Assembly (NCBI RefSeq): GCF_007096885.1
Contig: NZ_VJNO01000015.1
Location: 1 to 64,000 of the forward strand
Origin: Streptomyces sp. 130
Lineage (GTDB): Bacteria; Actinomycetota; Actinomycetes; Streptomycetales; Streptomycetaceae
DNA: 64,000 nt
Reading direction: 5' to 3'
Shown here: one piece after another, positions 34,394-41,862 of the stretch
Numbering within the stretch: the first letter of the stretch is position 1
Layout of the letters: the number at the start of each line of letters is the position of its first letter
Program-made: the position numbers and the translations under genes
Notes under the pieces: generated by a model
What the model was told of the DNA's origin: nothing
Database searches by the model: none
What the model saw: only the letters and a program-made list of their open reading frames with translations

Positions 34394-35220
34394 ACAAACA
34401 CAGCCTCGGACCTGCGCTGCGGGAACTGCGCGAGGCTTCCGGACTCGAAGCCAAAGCAGTTGCCCGTGGCGCTGCCATGTCCCGGTCCAAGCTGTCGAAG
34501 ATCGAGAATGCGAACACGGCTCCGAGCGTCACCGACGTCGACTGCATCCTCACCGCGATAGGCGTATCGGATGAAGTGAAGGCCGAGTACATGGTCGCAG
34601 CCAGAGAAGCAGCGACGGAAGCCACAGCATGGCGGCTGATTCGACGGCTGGGCTACAGCCGCAAGCAGCAGCAGGTGCAGGCCCTCGAATCACAGACCAC
34701 GCTGCTGCGCCTGTTCCAGCCTTCTCTGGTCCCCGGCCTGCTCCAGACACCTGAGTACGTGCGGGCAGTCTTCGCTCGACGACACTTGAGCGAAGCACAG
34801 TTGGAACGAACGATCGGCGCAAGACTGGCGCGGCAGAGTGTCCTGTACTCAGAAGGAAAGACATTCCGTTTCGTCATCACGGAGTCGGTTCTCCGATGGC
34901 GGATCGTTCCACCCCTGGTGCTCGTCGGGCAGCTCGATCGGCTGATTTCAGCGTCCCGGCTACCCAACGTGGACATCAGAGTCATCAGGTCATCGGCCCC
35001 GCAACGCGATTTTCCGGGGCACTCGTTCTCGATCAAGGATGACCGCATTGTCACCATCGAGACAGTCCACGCAGAAATGGTGGTTACTGATCCCAGGGAC
35101 ATCGCCCTATACGTTTCCAAGTTCGAAGGATTCAGCGCGTCCGCTTGTTCCGGTGAGGAAATGAGAGCGCTGATCGGGCACCTCCGGGACGAACTTTTGC
35201 GCGAACAGGAAACCACCTAG
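34390..35220 (+). CDS. XRE-family regulator with DUF5753 (Scr1-type antitoxin-like) domain, 276 aa
   Basis: The N-terminal HTH (about 5-65) is LGPALRELREASGLEAKAVA with the recognition helix 'MSRSKLSKIENANTAPSVTDVDC'. The DUF5753 domain covers 90-270: 'QSTLLRLFQPSLVPGLLQTPEYVRAVF', 'FVITESVLRWRI' and 'SACSGEEMRALIGHLRDELL'. This architecture is the WhiJ-like/Scr1 family, some of which control development together with small partner proteins. The GTG at 34390 overlaps the preceding stop (GTGA). It shares the low-GC composition of its neighbours. Its targets are unknown; the adjacent genes are the obvious candidates. Confidence 0.85.
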   Translation: MNKHSLGPALRELREASGLEAKAVARGAAMSRSKLSKIENANTAPSVTDVDCILTAIGVSDEVKAEYMVAAREAATEATAWRLIRRLGYSRKQQQVQALESQTTLLRLFQPSLVPGLLQTPEYVRAVFARRHLSEAQLERTIGARLARQSVLYSEGKTFRFVITESVLRWRIVPPLVLVGQLDRLISASRLPNVDIRVIRSSAPQRDFPGHSFSIKDDRIVTIETVHAEMVVTDPRDIALYVSKFEGFSASACSGEEMRALIGHLRDELLREQETT

Positions 35221-35281
35221 GAATCGGCCCCGCACCCAGTCACGATGAGGTGACGAATCCCGAAGTGACGAAGGGTGCACC

Positions 35282-35722
35282 ATGGCAACCACGGTCAAAT
35301 CCCCTGTCGCCCTGCGACGCGGACGGGACCTCCTCGATCCCGAACTGTTCGAGAAGGTGTCCGAGTTCTGCGCCACGGAGTACGGCCACGAGATGTGCAC
35401 GGCACGAAATGTCGTGGACCAGGCCCTCGCCTTTCTCAAGGTCATGGGCGATACCCGAGCGTTCGACATGTCGCCGTCCCGGATCGTTGACCCGGGCTGG
35501 CACTCGTTCGCGCTCCATACGCGCGCCTACGCCGCCTGGTGCCAGGAGCAGTTCGGCTACTTCCTGGACCACGAACCCGGGGCCGCCGTCCGCACACGCC
35601 CGCTGATCGGCTCCGTGGTGGAGCGAGTCAGGGCAGCCGGCTTCTACGTGGACGAGCGGATGTGGGGCGTGGCGAAGGAATGCAACGCTCCGGCCTGCTG
35701 CGGCGACGGCGACGGTTGCTGA
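35282..35722 (+). CDS. GRDP-like (glycine-rich domain-type) hypothetical protein, 146 aa
   Basis: No clear named family, but 'FDMSPSRIVDPGWHSFALHTRAYAAWCQEQFGYFLDHEPG' closely follows the pattern of GRDP-type proteins (PF07173), where S-P-S, V-D-x-x-W-H and a Y-x-x-(F/W)-C-x-x-x-F-G run precede an H-x-P. The first 60 residues are helical. The C-terminus ends CNAPACCGDGDGC, a cluster of four cysteines that may bind metal. The ATG at 35282 has a weak Shine-Dalgarno. It follows the XRE regulator by 61 bp. The domain assignment is from pattern only. Confidence 0.6.
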   Translation: MATTVKSPVALRRGRDLLDPELFEKVSEFCATEYGHEMCTARNVVDQALAFLKVMGDTRAFDMSPSRIVDPGWHSFALHTRAYAAWCQEQFGYFLDHEPGAAVRTRPLIGSVVERVRAAGFYVDERMWGVAKECNAPACCGDGDGC

Positions 35723-35739
35723 GCGAAGGCGCGCCGCCC

Positions 35740-36168
35740 GTGGCCTCCGGCGGCGCGCTCACCGGCAGCAGCCGAGTGACCGTGTACGTCATGTTCGGCG
35801 TGGTCTTCGGGTACGCCACCCACCACCGCGACGAACGGCGGCTCGGGGACATTGCCGTTGTCGGCCCCCTGACGCCCGGGGTCGAGTGGGGCCGCCTGTG
35901 GCAGATGGCCCGCCACTGCGGACGGCCCAGTGCGGGCGAAACAGAACTTGCCCAGTGGGTACTGGCGCAAGCCACGCGGGCGTTCGTGTGCGGCAGCGGC
36001 CGCATCGCACAATTGCGTGAACGCGGGTGGAAATTGCAACCTGGCGGCAAGCGCGTTCGGTTCGAGTCGACGTACGCCAATCGTGACCACCTCTGGACGG
36101 GAAACCTGTCCGTCGACGGACTCACCCCCGACCAGATCGCGGAACGGCACACGCTCTACCCCGCCTGA
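35740..36168 (+). CDS. hypothetical protein, 142 aa
   Basis: I do not recognise the family. The likely body reads VTVYVMFGVVFGYATHHRDE, then 'LGDIAVVGPLTPGVEWGRLWQMARHCGRP' and 'QLRERGWKLQPGGKRVRFESTYANRDHLW'. I put the start at a GTG at 35740; others at 35680, 35776 and 35791 are possible. It looks more like a real protein than the overlapping reverse frame because hydrophobic and charged residues are spaced as in a folded protein. It is immediately downstream of the GRDP-like gene. Confidence 0.45.
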   Translation: MASGGALTGSSRVTVYVMFGVVFGYATHHRDERRLGDIAVVGPLTPGVEWGRLWQMARHCGRPSAGETELAQWVLAQATRAFVCGSGRIAQLRERGWKLQPGGKRVRFESTYANRDHLWTGNLSVDGLTPDQIAERHTLYPA

Positions 36169-36169
36169 C

Positions 36170-36550
36170 GGCGACTTCCGCGCCCAGGTCCTGGCCCGCG
36201 CCGACCATGCCGGCATCGCTGCCATACTCACCGCACAGGGCCTGGGCAGTCGTCCGGTCGCACAACAGTGGAGGAACCTGGTGGCCGTGGACACCTCTTT
36301 CTACAAGTCCGCCATGTCGGAGGAGATCCGGGACGAGGGCCGGGCGGAAGGCCGGGCGGAAGGCCGGGCGGAAGGCCGGGCGGAAGGCCGGGCCGAAGGT
36401 CTCCTCCTGCTTCTCGGTGTACGTGGCATCGCCCTCACCGACGCGGACCGCGACAAGATCACCACCTGCACCGACCCCCAGCTCCTGCACCAGTGGCTCC
36501 AGCGCGCCGCGACGGCCGCCTCCGCCGAGGAAGTGTTCCGCGCCCCGTGA
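36170..36550 (+). pseudogene. 3' remnant of a Streptomyces Rpn/PD-(D/E)XK-transposase-like hypothetical protein
   Basis: The frame reads 'AGIAAILTAQGLGSRPVAQQWRNL', 'AVDTSFYKSAMSEEIRDEG', a run of EGRA repeats, then 'LLLLGVRGIALTDADRDKITTCTDPQLLHQWLQRAATAASAEEVF'. This matches the C-terminal third of a common Streptomyces protein of about 300 aa in which such an E-rich linker is followed by a helical tail. The N-terminal nuclease-like part is missing and no start codon with a ribosome site precedes it. It is therefore called a truncated gene. Its TGA overlaps the start of the AlkD-like gene (GTGA). The family assignment is from memory. Confidence 0.55.
36338..36397 (+). repeat. five 12-bp tandem repeats coding EGRA
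   Basis: Five copies of GGCCGGGCGGAA (the last has one change) lie in frame in the remnant above and give five E-G-R-A units. Number of units probably varies between strains. Confidence 0.9.
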
Positions 36551-37218
36551 CCGATCCGACCGCCACCGACGTCCTCACCGAGCTCGCCGCGCTCGACGAC
36601 CCCAAGGCCCGCGCCGTCAACGCGCGGCACGGGGACGACCACGGGGTCAACCTCACCAAACTGCGCGCCCTCGCCAAGCGGCTGGGGAAGCGGCAGGAGC
36701 TGGCCGTCGAGCTGTGGGAGACGGACGACACCGCCGCGCGGCTCGTGGCGCTGCTGGTCTGCCGGCCGAAGGCGTACCCGCGGGACGAGCTGGACCGCAT
36801 GCTGCGCGAGGCGCGGGCGCCGAAGGTGCACGACTGGCTCGTGGGGTACGTGGTGAAGAAGAGCCCGTACGCGGAGGAGCTGCGTCTCGCCTGGACCGCG
36901 GACGCCGATCCGGTCGTCGCGAGCGCCGGGTGGGCGCTCACCGCCGACCGGGTCGTGAAGAAGCCCGACGGGCTCGACCTGGGCGGGCTGCTCGACGTCA
37001 TCGAGGCGGAGATGCGCGACGCCCCCGACCGCCTCCAGTGGGCCATGAACACCTGCCTCGCCCAGATCGGCATCGAGCACCCGGAGCACCGCGCCCGTGC
37101 CCTCGCGATCGGTGAGCGGCTGGGCGTGCTGAAGGACTATCCGACGCCCCGGGGCTGCACGTCGCCGTACGCGCCGGTGTGGATCGGCGAGATGGTGCGG
37201 CGCAAGGGCGGGGCCTGA
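36547..37218 (+). CDS. DNA alkylation repair (AlkD-like) HEAT-repeat protein, 223 aa
   Basis: A HEAT-like helical protein related to AlkD (PF08713), a glycosylase that excises bulky or charged alkylated bases. It starts MTDPTATDVLTELAALDDPK, with 'KLRALAKRLGKRQELAVELWETDDTAARLVALLV' and 'WLVGYVVKKSPYAEELRLAWTADADPVVASAGWALTADRVVKK' as repeated helices; the latter carries the W and D/R positions seen in the AlkD cleft. The C-terminal 'CTSPYAPVWIGEMVRRKGG' is typical of the short actinobacterial subfamily. The start GTG at 36547 overlaps the remnant's stop by 4 bp. Activity on DNA is inferred. Confidence 0.78.
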   Translation: MTDPTATDVLTELAALDDPKARAVNARHGDDHGVNLTKLRALAKRLGKRQELAVELWETDDTAARLVALLVCRPKAYPRDELDRMLREARAPKVHDWLVGYVVKKSPYAEELRLAWTADADPVVASAGWALTADRVVKKPDGLDLGGLLDVIEAEMRDAPDRLQWAMNTCLAQIGIEHPEHRARALAIGERLGVLKDYPTPRGCTSPYAPVWIGEMVRRKGGA

Positions 37219-37224
37219 GCCACG

Positions 37225-38859
37225 CTAGGCCGCGTTGCGCCAGACCGTCAGGTCTCCCGTGACGAAGGCCAGCTCCGGCAGCGCGGTCGACTTCGTCGCG
37301 ATCACGTACAGCGCGATGTCTCCCGAGGCGTTCTTGACGCAGATCTCGCTTCCGTTGGCCGAGGTGGCCAGCGGCAGGTTGTGACTCTTGGTGTGGTTGA
37401 GAAACAGGCGGCACTCGTCGAGCGTGGCGCCCGGCTTGCCGGGCATCGCCATGAAGACGCTCGTGTCGCTCTTGAGTTCGCAGCCGACCGACTCGCAGCT
37501 GAAGCGGATGTCGCCCGTGCGGCCGTCCAGTTCCTTGTCCGGCTCCGCGAGGTTCACCGAGTGCTTCGCGTCCACCATGACCTGGGGGTGCGGCTCCGCC
37601 TGCGGCTCCCGGGGCGAGGGTGACACGCTCGGAACGGTCAGCGCGTCGGCGGCCCGGCCCGCCGCCGAGGAACCCGCGGGCTCCGGCGTGGTCCTCCCCG
37701 CCCCAGCGGGCGGGGTGGCGGACACCGACGCCGGCGCACCGGCTTCGTTCCGGTGTTCTCCCCCGCCCATGGACCCCATCGCCTGCCAGGCCAGACCGAG
37801 GGCCAGCAGCGCGCTCACCACGCCGACGCCCGACACCAGCGCGACGCGCCTCCTGCGCGCCCTTCGCTCGGCCGGGTCCACGGGCCGGGGCTCAGGCGCG
37901 GCCCAGGGGTTCGTCCGCACCAGGGTGGAATGGGCCACCGGGACCGGAACCGGAGCCGAGACCGGGGACGGGACCGCGACCTCCGGGCCGCCGATCTCCC
38001 GCCACGCGGCGGGCGCCCCGTCCGCCTCGGCCTCCGCGCCCAGCCGCTGCCGGCACCACTTCGCGATCCCCGCCGGGGCGGGCCGCTCGGCCGGGTCGGC
38101 GGCCAGGCAGCGGGCGAGGAGCGGGCGCAGGGGCTCGGGCAGCAGGGTCAGGTCGGGCTCGGAGTGGATGATCCGGTACAGCACGTAGACGCCCGGGCCG
38201 TCACCGTAGAGCGGCTTGCCCAGCGCCGCGTACGCCGCGGTCTGGGCCAGGGCGAAGACGTCGCTCGCCGCCGTGGCCCCCTCCCCGGACGCCTGCTCCG
38301 GGGCCATGTACGAGGGGGTGCCGATCGGGTGCCCCGTCGTGGTGTACGAGGACGCGTCGGTGGCCAGGGCGATGCCGAAGTCGATCACGCGCGGCCCGTC
38401 GGCGGCCAGCAGCACATTGGACGGCTTCAGGTCCCGGTGCACGATGCCCTCGGCGTGGATGGCCCGGAGCGCCTCGGCCATCCCGGCCATCAGCCACAGC
38501 ACCGCGGACACCGGCAGGGGGCCCCGCCGGGCCACGGCCTGGGTGAGGGACGGGCCGGGCACGTACAGCGTGGCCAGCCAGGGCGTCGGGGCCTCGGCGT
38601 CGGCGTCGACCAGCTCGGCCGTGTACGCGCCGCGCACCCGCCGGGCCGCCCGGACCTCCCGGCCGAACCGCTTCCTGAACGCCGGGTCGTCCGCCAGCTC
38701 CGGACGTACGACCTTGATCGCCACGGCCCGGCCGTCCTCGGTGTGCGAGAGGTAGACCCGGCCCATGCCGCCCGCGCCGAGCCGGGCGGCGAGCCGGTAG
38801 CCCGCGACCTCGGCCGGATCGGTCGTCTGAAGTGGCTCGAAGACATCCGTCACGTCCAT
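37225..38859 (-). CDS. PknB-type membrane Ser/Thr protein kinase, 544 aa
   Basis: The kinase domain is at about 21-275: glycine loop GAGGMGRVYLS at 28-38, Lys49 in VAIKVV, catalytic HRDLKPSN at 141-148, DFG at 160-162 and the activation segment GTPSYMAPE at 180-188. A Pro-rich juxtamembrane linker leads to one membrane helix at about 339-360. The extracytoplasmic part is Pro/Ser/Thr-rich, then a compact domain at about 445-544 with four cysteines ('FSCESVGCEL', 'LDECRLF', 'SEICVKN'). There are no PASTA repeats, so the external ligand is unknown. I chose the ATG at 38859. It is convergent with the AlkD-like gene. Confidence 0.9.
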   Translation of the reverse strand: MDVTDVFEPLQTTDPAEVAGYRLAARLGAGGMGRVYLSHTEDGRAVAIKVVRPELADDPAFRKRFGREVRAARRVRGAYTAELVDADAEAPTPWLATLYVPGPSLTQAVARRGPLPVSAVLWLMAGMAEALRAIHAEGIVHRDLKPSNVLLAADGPRVIDFGIALATDASSYTTTGHPIGTPSYMAPEQASGEGATAASDVFALAQTAAYAALGKPLYGDGPGVYVLYRIIHSEPDLTLLPEPLRPLLARCLAADPAERPAPAGIAKWCRQRLGAEAEADGAPAAWREIGGPEVAVPSPVSAPVPVPVAHSTLVRTNPWAAPEPRPVDPAERRARRRRVALVSGVGVVSALLALGLAWQAMGSMGGGEHRNEAGAPASVSATPPAGAGRTTPEPAGSSAAGRAADALTVPSVSPSPREPQAEPHPQVMVDAKHSVNLAEPDKELDGRTGDIRFSCESVGCELKSDTSVFMAMPGKPGATLDECRLFLNHTKSHNLPLATSANGSEICVKNASGDIALYVIATKSTALPELAFVTGDLTVWRNAA

Positions 38860-39024
38860 CGGCCCGCTCCCCCACTGTGATGCACCGGCCAACGCCCGCA
38901 GCCTAACAACGGCTTCGGGGGCGTTGATCAACGCACGCACACGACGGCCCCCGGCATCGCGGCCGGGACAGTTCCCGGCCCAGGGTTCCCCGGCACGACG
39001 GCCGGGAACAGCCCGGAACGGGCT

Positions 39025-39064
39025 CGGGCGGTCCGGGAGCCGTTCAGGGCTCCCGGACCGCCCG
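39025..39064 (-). terminator. terminator of the acyl-CoA dehydrogenase gene
   Basis: A perfect 17-bp stem (39025-39041 with 39048-39064) and a 6-nt loop begins 29 bp past the dehydrogenase stop on the minus strand. Confidence 0.88.
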
Positions 39065-39092
39065 GAAGGGCCATTGGCCCGTGCGAGTTCTG

Positions 39093-40259
39093 CTACGGCA
39101 GGTTGCGCGCCATCACGATGCGCTGGACCTGGTTCGTGCCCTCGTAGATCTGCGTGATCTTCGCGTCGCGCATCATCCGCTCCACCGGGTAGTCCCGCGT
39201 GTAGCCGTAGCCGCCGAGGAGCTGGACCGCGTCCGTGGTGATCTCCATCGCGACGTCCGAGGCGAAGCACTTGGCGGCGGCGCCGAAGAACGTGAGGTCG
39301 GCGTCGACGCGCTCGGACTTGGCGGCGGCCGAGTACGTGAGCTGGCGGGCGGCCTCCAGCTTCATGGCCATGTCGGCGAGCATGAACTGCACGCCCTGGA
39401 AGTCCGCGATCGGCTTGCCGAACTGCTTGCGCTCCTGGACGTAGCCCTTGGCGTAGTCCAGCGCGCCCTGGGCGACGCCGAGGGCCTGGGCCGCGATGGT
39501 GATGCGGGTGTGGTCCAAGGTCTTCATGGCGGTGGCGAAGCCGGTGCCCTCCTCGCCGATCATGCGGTCGGCGGGGATGCGGACGTTGTCGAAGTAGACC
39601 TCCCGGGTCGGGGAGCCCTTGATGCCGAGCTTCTTCTCGGGGGCCCCGAAGGAGACGCCCTCGTCGGACTTCTCCACGACGAAGGCCGAGATGCCCTTGG
39701 AGCGCTTCTCCGGGTCCGTGACGGCCATGACCGTGTAGTACTCGGAGACGCCCGCGTTGGTGATCCAGCGCTTCACACCGTTGAGGACCCAGAAGTCGCC
39801 GTCGCGCACGGCGCGGGTCTTCATGCCGGCGGCGTCGGAGCCCGCGTCCGGCTCGGAGAGGCAGTACGAGAACATGCCGTCGCCCTTGGCCAGCGGGCCC
39901 AGGTACTTCTTCTTCAGCGCCTCGGAGCCGGACAGGACGACCGGGAGCGAGCCGAGCTTGTTCACGGCCGGGATCAGGGAGGAGGACACGCAGGCGCGGG
40001 CCACCTCCTCGATCACGATGACCGTGGCGAGCGCGTCGGCGCCGGCGCCGCCGTACTCCTCCGGTACGTGGACCGCGTGCAGATCGGCGGCGGTGAGGGC
40101 GTCCAGCGCCTCCTGCGGGAAGCGGGCCTCCTCGTCGACCGCGGCCGCGAACGGGGCGATCTTCGCCTCGGCGAGCGCACGCACCGTCTCACGGAGCATC
40201 TCGTGCTCCTCAGCCGGACGGTACAGGTCGAAATCGGTCGAACCCGCCAAGACGCTCAC
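39093..40259 (-). CDS. acyl-CoA dehydrogenase, 388 aa
   Basis: Introduces a trans double bond into acyl-CoA using FAD. The three domains are in order: N-terminal helical (1-125), beta ('FSYCLSEPDAGSDAAGMKTRAV', 'WVLNGVKRWITNAGVSEYYTVMA') and C-terminal helical ('KTLDHTRITIAAQALGVAQGALDYAKGYVQERKQFG'). Glu373 in QIYEGTNQVQRI is the catalytic base position of short/medium-chain enzymes. 'AVQLLGGYGYTRDYPVERMMRDAK' is the acyl-pocket signature. The start is the GTG at 40259. A palindromic operator-like sequence lies just upstream. Branched-chain or short-chain substrates are likely, but not shown. Confidence 0.92.
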   Translation of the reverse strand: MSVLAGSTDFDLYRPAEEHEMLRETVRALAEAKIAPFAAAVDEEARFPQEALDALTAADLHAVHVPEEYGGAGADALATVIVIEEVARACVSSSLIPAVNKLGSLPVVLSGSEALKKKYLGPLAKGDGMFSYCLSEPDAGSDAAGMKTRAVRDGDFWVLNGVKRWITNAGVSEYYTVMAVTDPEKRSKGISAFVVEKSDEGVSFGAPEKKLGIKGSPTREVYFDNVRIPADRMIGEEGTGFATAMKTLDHTRITIAAQALGVAQGALDYAKGYVQERKQFGKPIADFQGVQFMLADMAMKLEAARQLTYSAAAKSERVDADLTFFGAAAKCFASDVAMEITTDAVQLLGGYGYTRDYPVERMMRDAKITQIYEGTNQVQRIVMARNLP

Positions 40260-40270
40260 TCCCCAGGGTG

Positions 40271-40289
40271 CTAACTACCGTTAAGTAAC
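40271..40289 (-). promoter_or_regulatory. imperfect palindrome, candidate TetR/FadR-type operator of the acyl-CoA dehydrogenase gene
   Basis: On the minus strand GTTACTTAACGGTAGTTAG lies 12 bp upstream of the dehydrogenase start. The half TTACTTAACG resembles one arm of the TTAACG-N2-CGTTAA sites bound by fatty-acid-responsive TetR regulators, while the other arm is degenerate. Confidence 0.5.
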
Positions 40290-40438
40290 CCAATTTTAGG
40301 TGTTCCACCCACCCCCGGCATACGCGCTCGGGCCGTGAGCTGCGCGACAGCCGGAAATGGGAGGTTTCACGGGCGGGACTATGCTCGTTCACCGCGTCAC
40401 CGCACGCATTTTCTGCCCGCGTCTCACAGGAGCACTTC

Positions 40439-41782
40439 ATGGCCCTCAGGATCACCGTGATCGGCACCGGCTATCTGGGCGCCACGCACGCCGCGGCCAT
40501 GGCGGAGCTCGGCTTCGAGGTCCTGGGCCTCGACGTCGTGCCCGAGAAGATCGAGATGCTGTCCGCCGGACGGGTCCCGATGTACGAGCCGGGCCTCGAG
40601 GAGATGCTCCAGCGACACGTCGCGGGCATCGAGGGCTCCACCGGGCGGCTCCGGTTCACCACCTCCTGGGAAGAGGTCGCCGACTTCGGCGACGTGCACT
40701 TCGTCTGCACCAACACTCCCCAGAAGCACGGCGAGTACGCCTGCGACATGACGTACGTCGAGAGCGCCTTCGACTCGCTCGCCCCGCTCCTGACCCGCCC
40801 CGTCCTCGTCGTCGGCAAGTCCACCGTGCCCGTCGGCTCCGCCGCCCGCCTCGCCGCCCGCCTCGCGGAGCTGGCCCCCGCGGGCGCCGACGCGGAGCTC
40901 GCCTGGAACCCGGAGTTCCTGCGCGAGGGCTTCGCGGTGGACGACACGCTCCACCCGGACCGGATCGTCGTCGGCGTGACGAGCGAACGGGCCGAGAAGG
41001 TGCTGCGCGAGGTGTACGCCGGCCCGGTCGCGGAGGGCTCCCCGTTCGTCGTGACGGACTACCCGACCGCCGAACTGGTGAAGACGGCCGCCAACTCCTT
41101 CCTGGCCACCAAGATCTCGTTCATCAACGCCATGGCCGAGGTGTGCGAGGCCGCCGACGGCGACGTCGCGAAGCTGGCCGAGGCCATCGGCCACGACGAG
41201 CGCATCGGGAAGAAGTTCCTGCGGGCCGGCATCGGCTTCGGCGGCGGCTGCCTGCCCAAGGACATCCGCGCCTTCATGGCCCGCGCCGGTGAGCTGGGCG
41301 CCGACCAGGCGCTGACGTTCCTCCGCGAGGTCGACTCGATCAACATGCGCCGCCGGGGCCACATGGTCGAGCTGGCCCGCGAGGCCGTGGGCGGCGGCTC
41401 CTTCCTCGGCAAGCGGGTCGCCGTGCTGGGCGCCACGTTCAAGCCGGACTCGGACGACGTACGCGACTCGCCCGCGCTCAACGTGGCCGGCCAGATCCAC
41501 CTCCAGGGCGGACAGGTCACCGTCTTCGACCCGAAGGGCATGGAGAACGCCCGCCGCGTCTTCCCCACCCTCGGTTACGCGGAGAGCGCGCTCGACGCGG
41601 TGCGCGGCGCGGACGTCGTGCTGCACCTGACGGAGTGGCGCGAGTTCCGCGAGCTGGACGCGGAGGCGCTGGGCGCGGTCGCGGGCCACCGGATCATCCT
41701 CGACGGGCGCAACGCCCTCGACCCCGCCGCGTGGCGCGAGGCCGGCTGGACCTTCCGCGCGATGGGCCGCCCGACGGCCTGA
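40439..41782 (+). CDS. UDP-glucose 6-dehydrogenase, 447 aa
   Basis: Oxidises UDP-glucose to UDP-glucuronate with two NAD. The Rossmann loop is ITVIGTGYLGATHAAAMAEL at 5-24. 'KSTVPVGS' (127-134) and 'AWNPEFLREG' (165-174) bind substrate. The catalytic Cys271 lies in GIGFGGGCLPKDIRAF. The C-terminal domain has VAVLGATFKPDSDDVRDSPA. It is a full-length member of the UDP-glucose/GDP-mannose dehydrogenase family. The ATG has a good site (GGAG). It supplies a charged sugar nucleotide, consistent with the wall-polymer genes in the window. GDP-mannose as substrate cannot be fully excluded. Confidence 0.9.
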   Translation: MALRITVIGTGYLGATHAAAMAELGFEVLGLDVVPEKIEMLSAGRVPMYEPGLEEMLQRHVAGIEGSTGRLRFTTSWEEVADFGDVHFVCTNTPQKHGEYACDMTYVESAFDSLAPLLTRPVLVVGKSTVPVGSAARLAARLAELAPAGADAELAWNPEFLREGFAVDDTLHPDRIVVGVTSERAEKVLREVYAGPVAEGSPFVVTDYPTAELVKTAANSFLATKISFINAMAEVCEAADGDVAKLAEAIGHDERIGKKFLRAGIGFGGGCLPKDIRAFMARAGELGADQALTFLREVDSINMRRRGHMVELAREAVGGGSFLGKRVAVLGATFKPDSDDVRDSPALNVAGQIHLQGGQVTVFDPKGMENARRVFPTLGYAESALDAVRGADVVLHLTEWREFRELDAEALGAVAGHRIILDGRNALDPAAWREAGWTFRAMGRPTA

Positions 41783-41862
41783 CCCGGCCCGGCGCACGCG
41801 GGCGGCCTGCCCGGCCCGGCGCGCGCGGGTGGCGCGGCTCGGGACGAACGCGCCCCGGTGGC

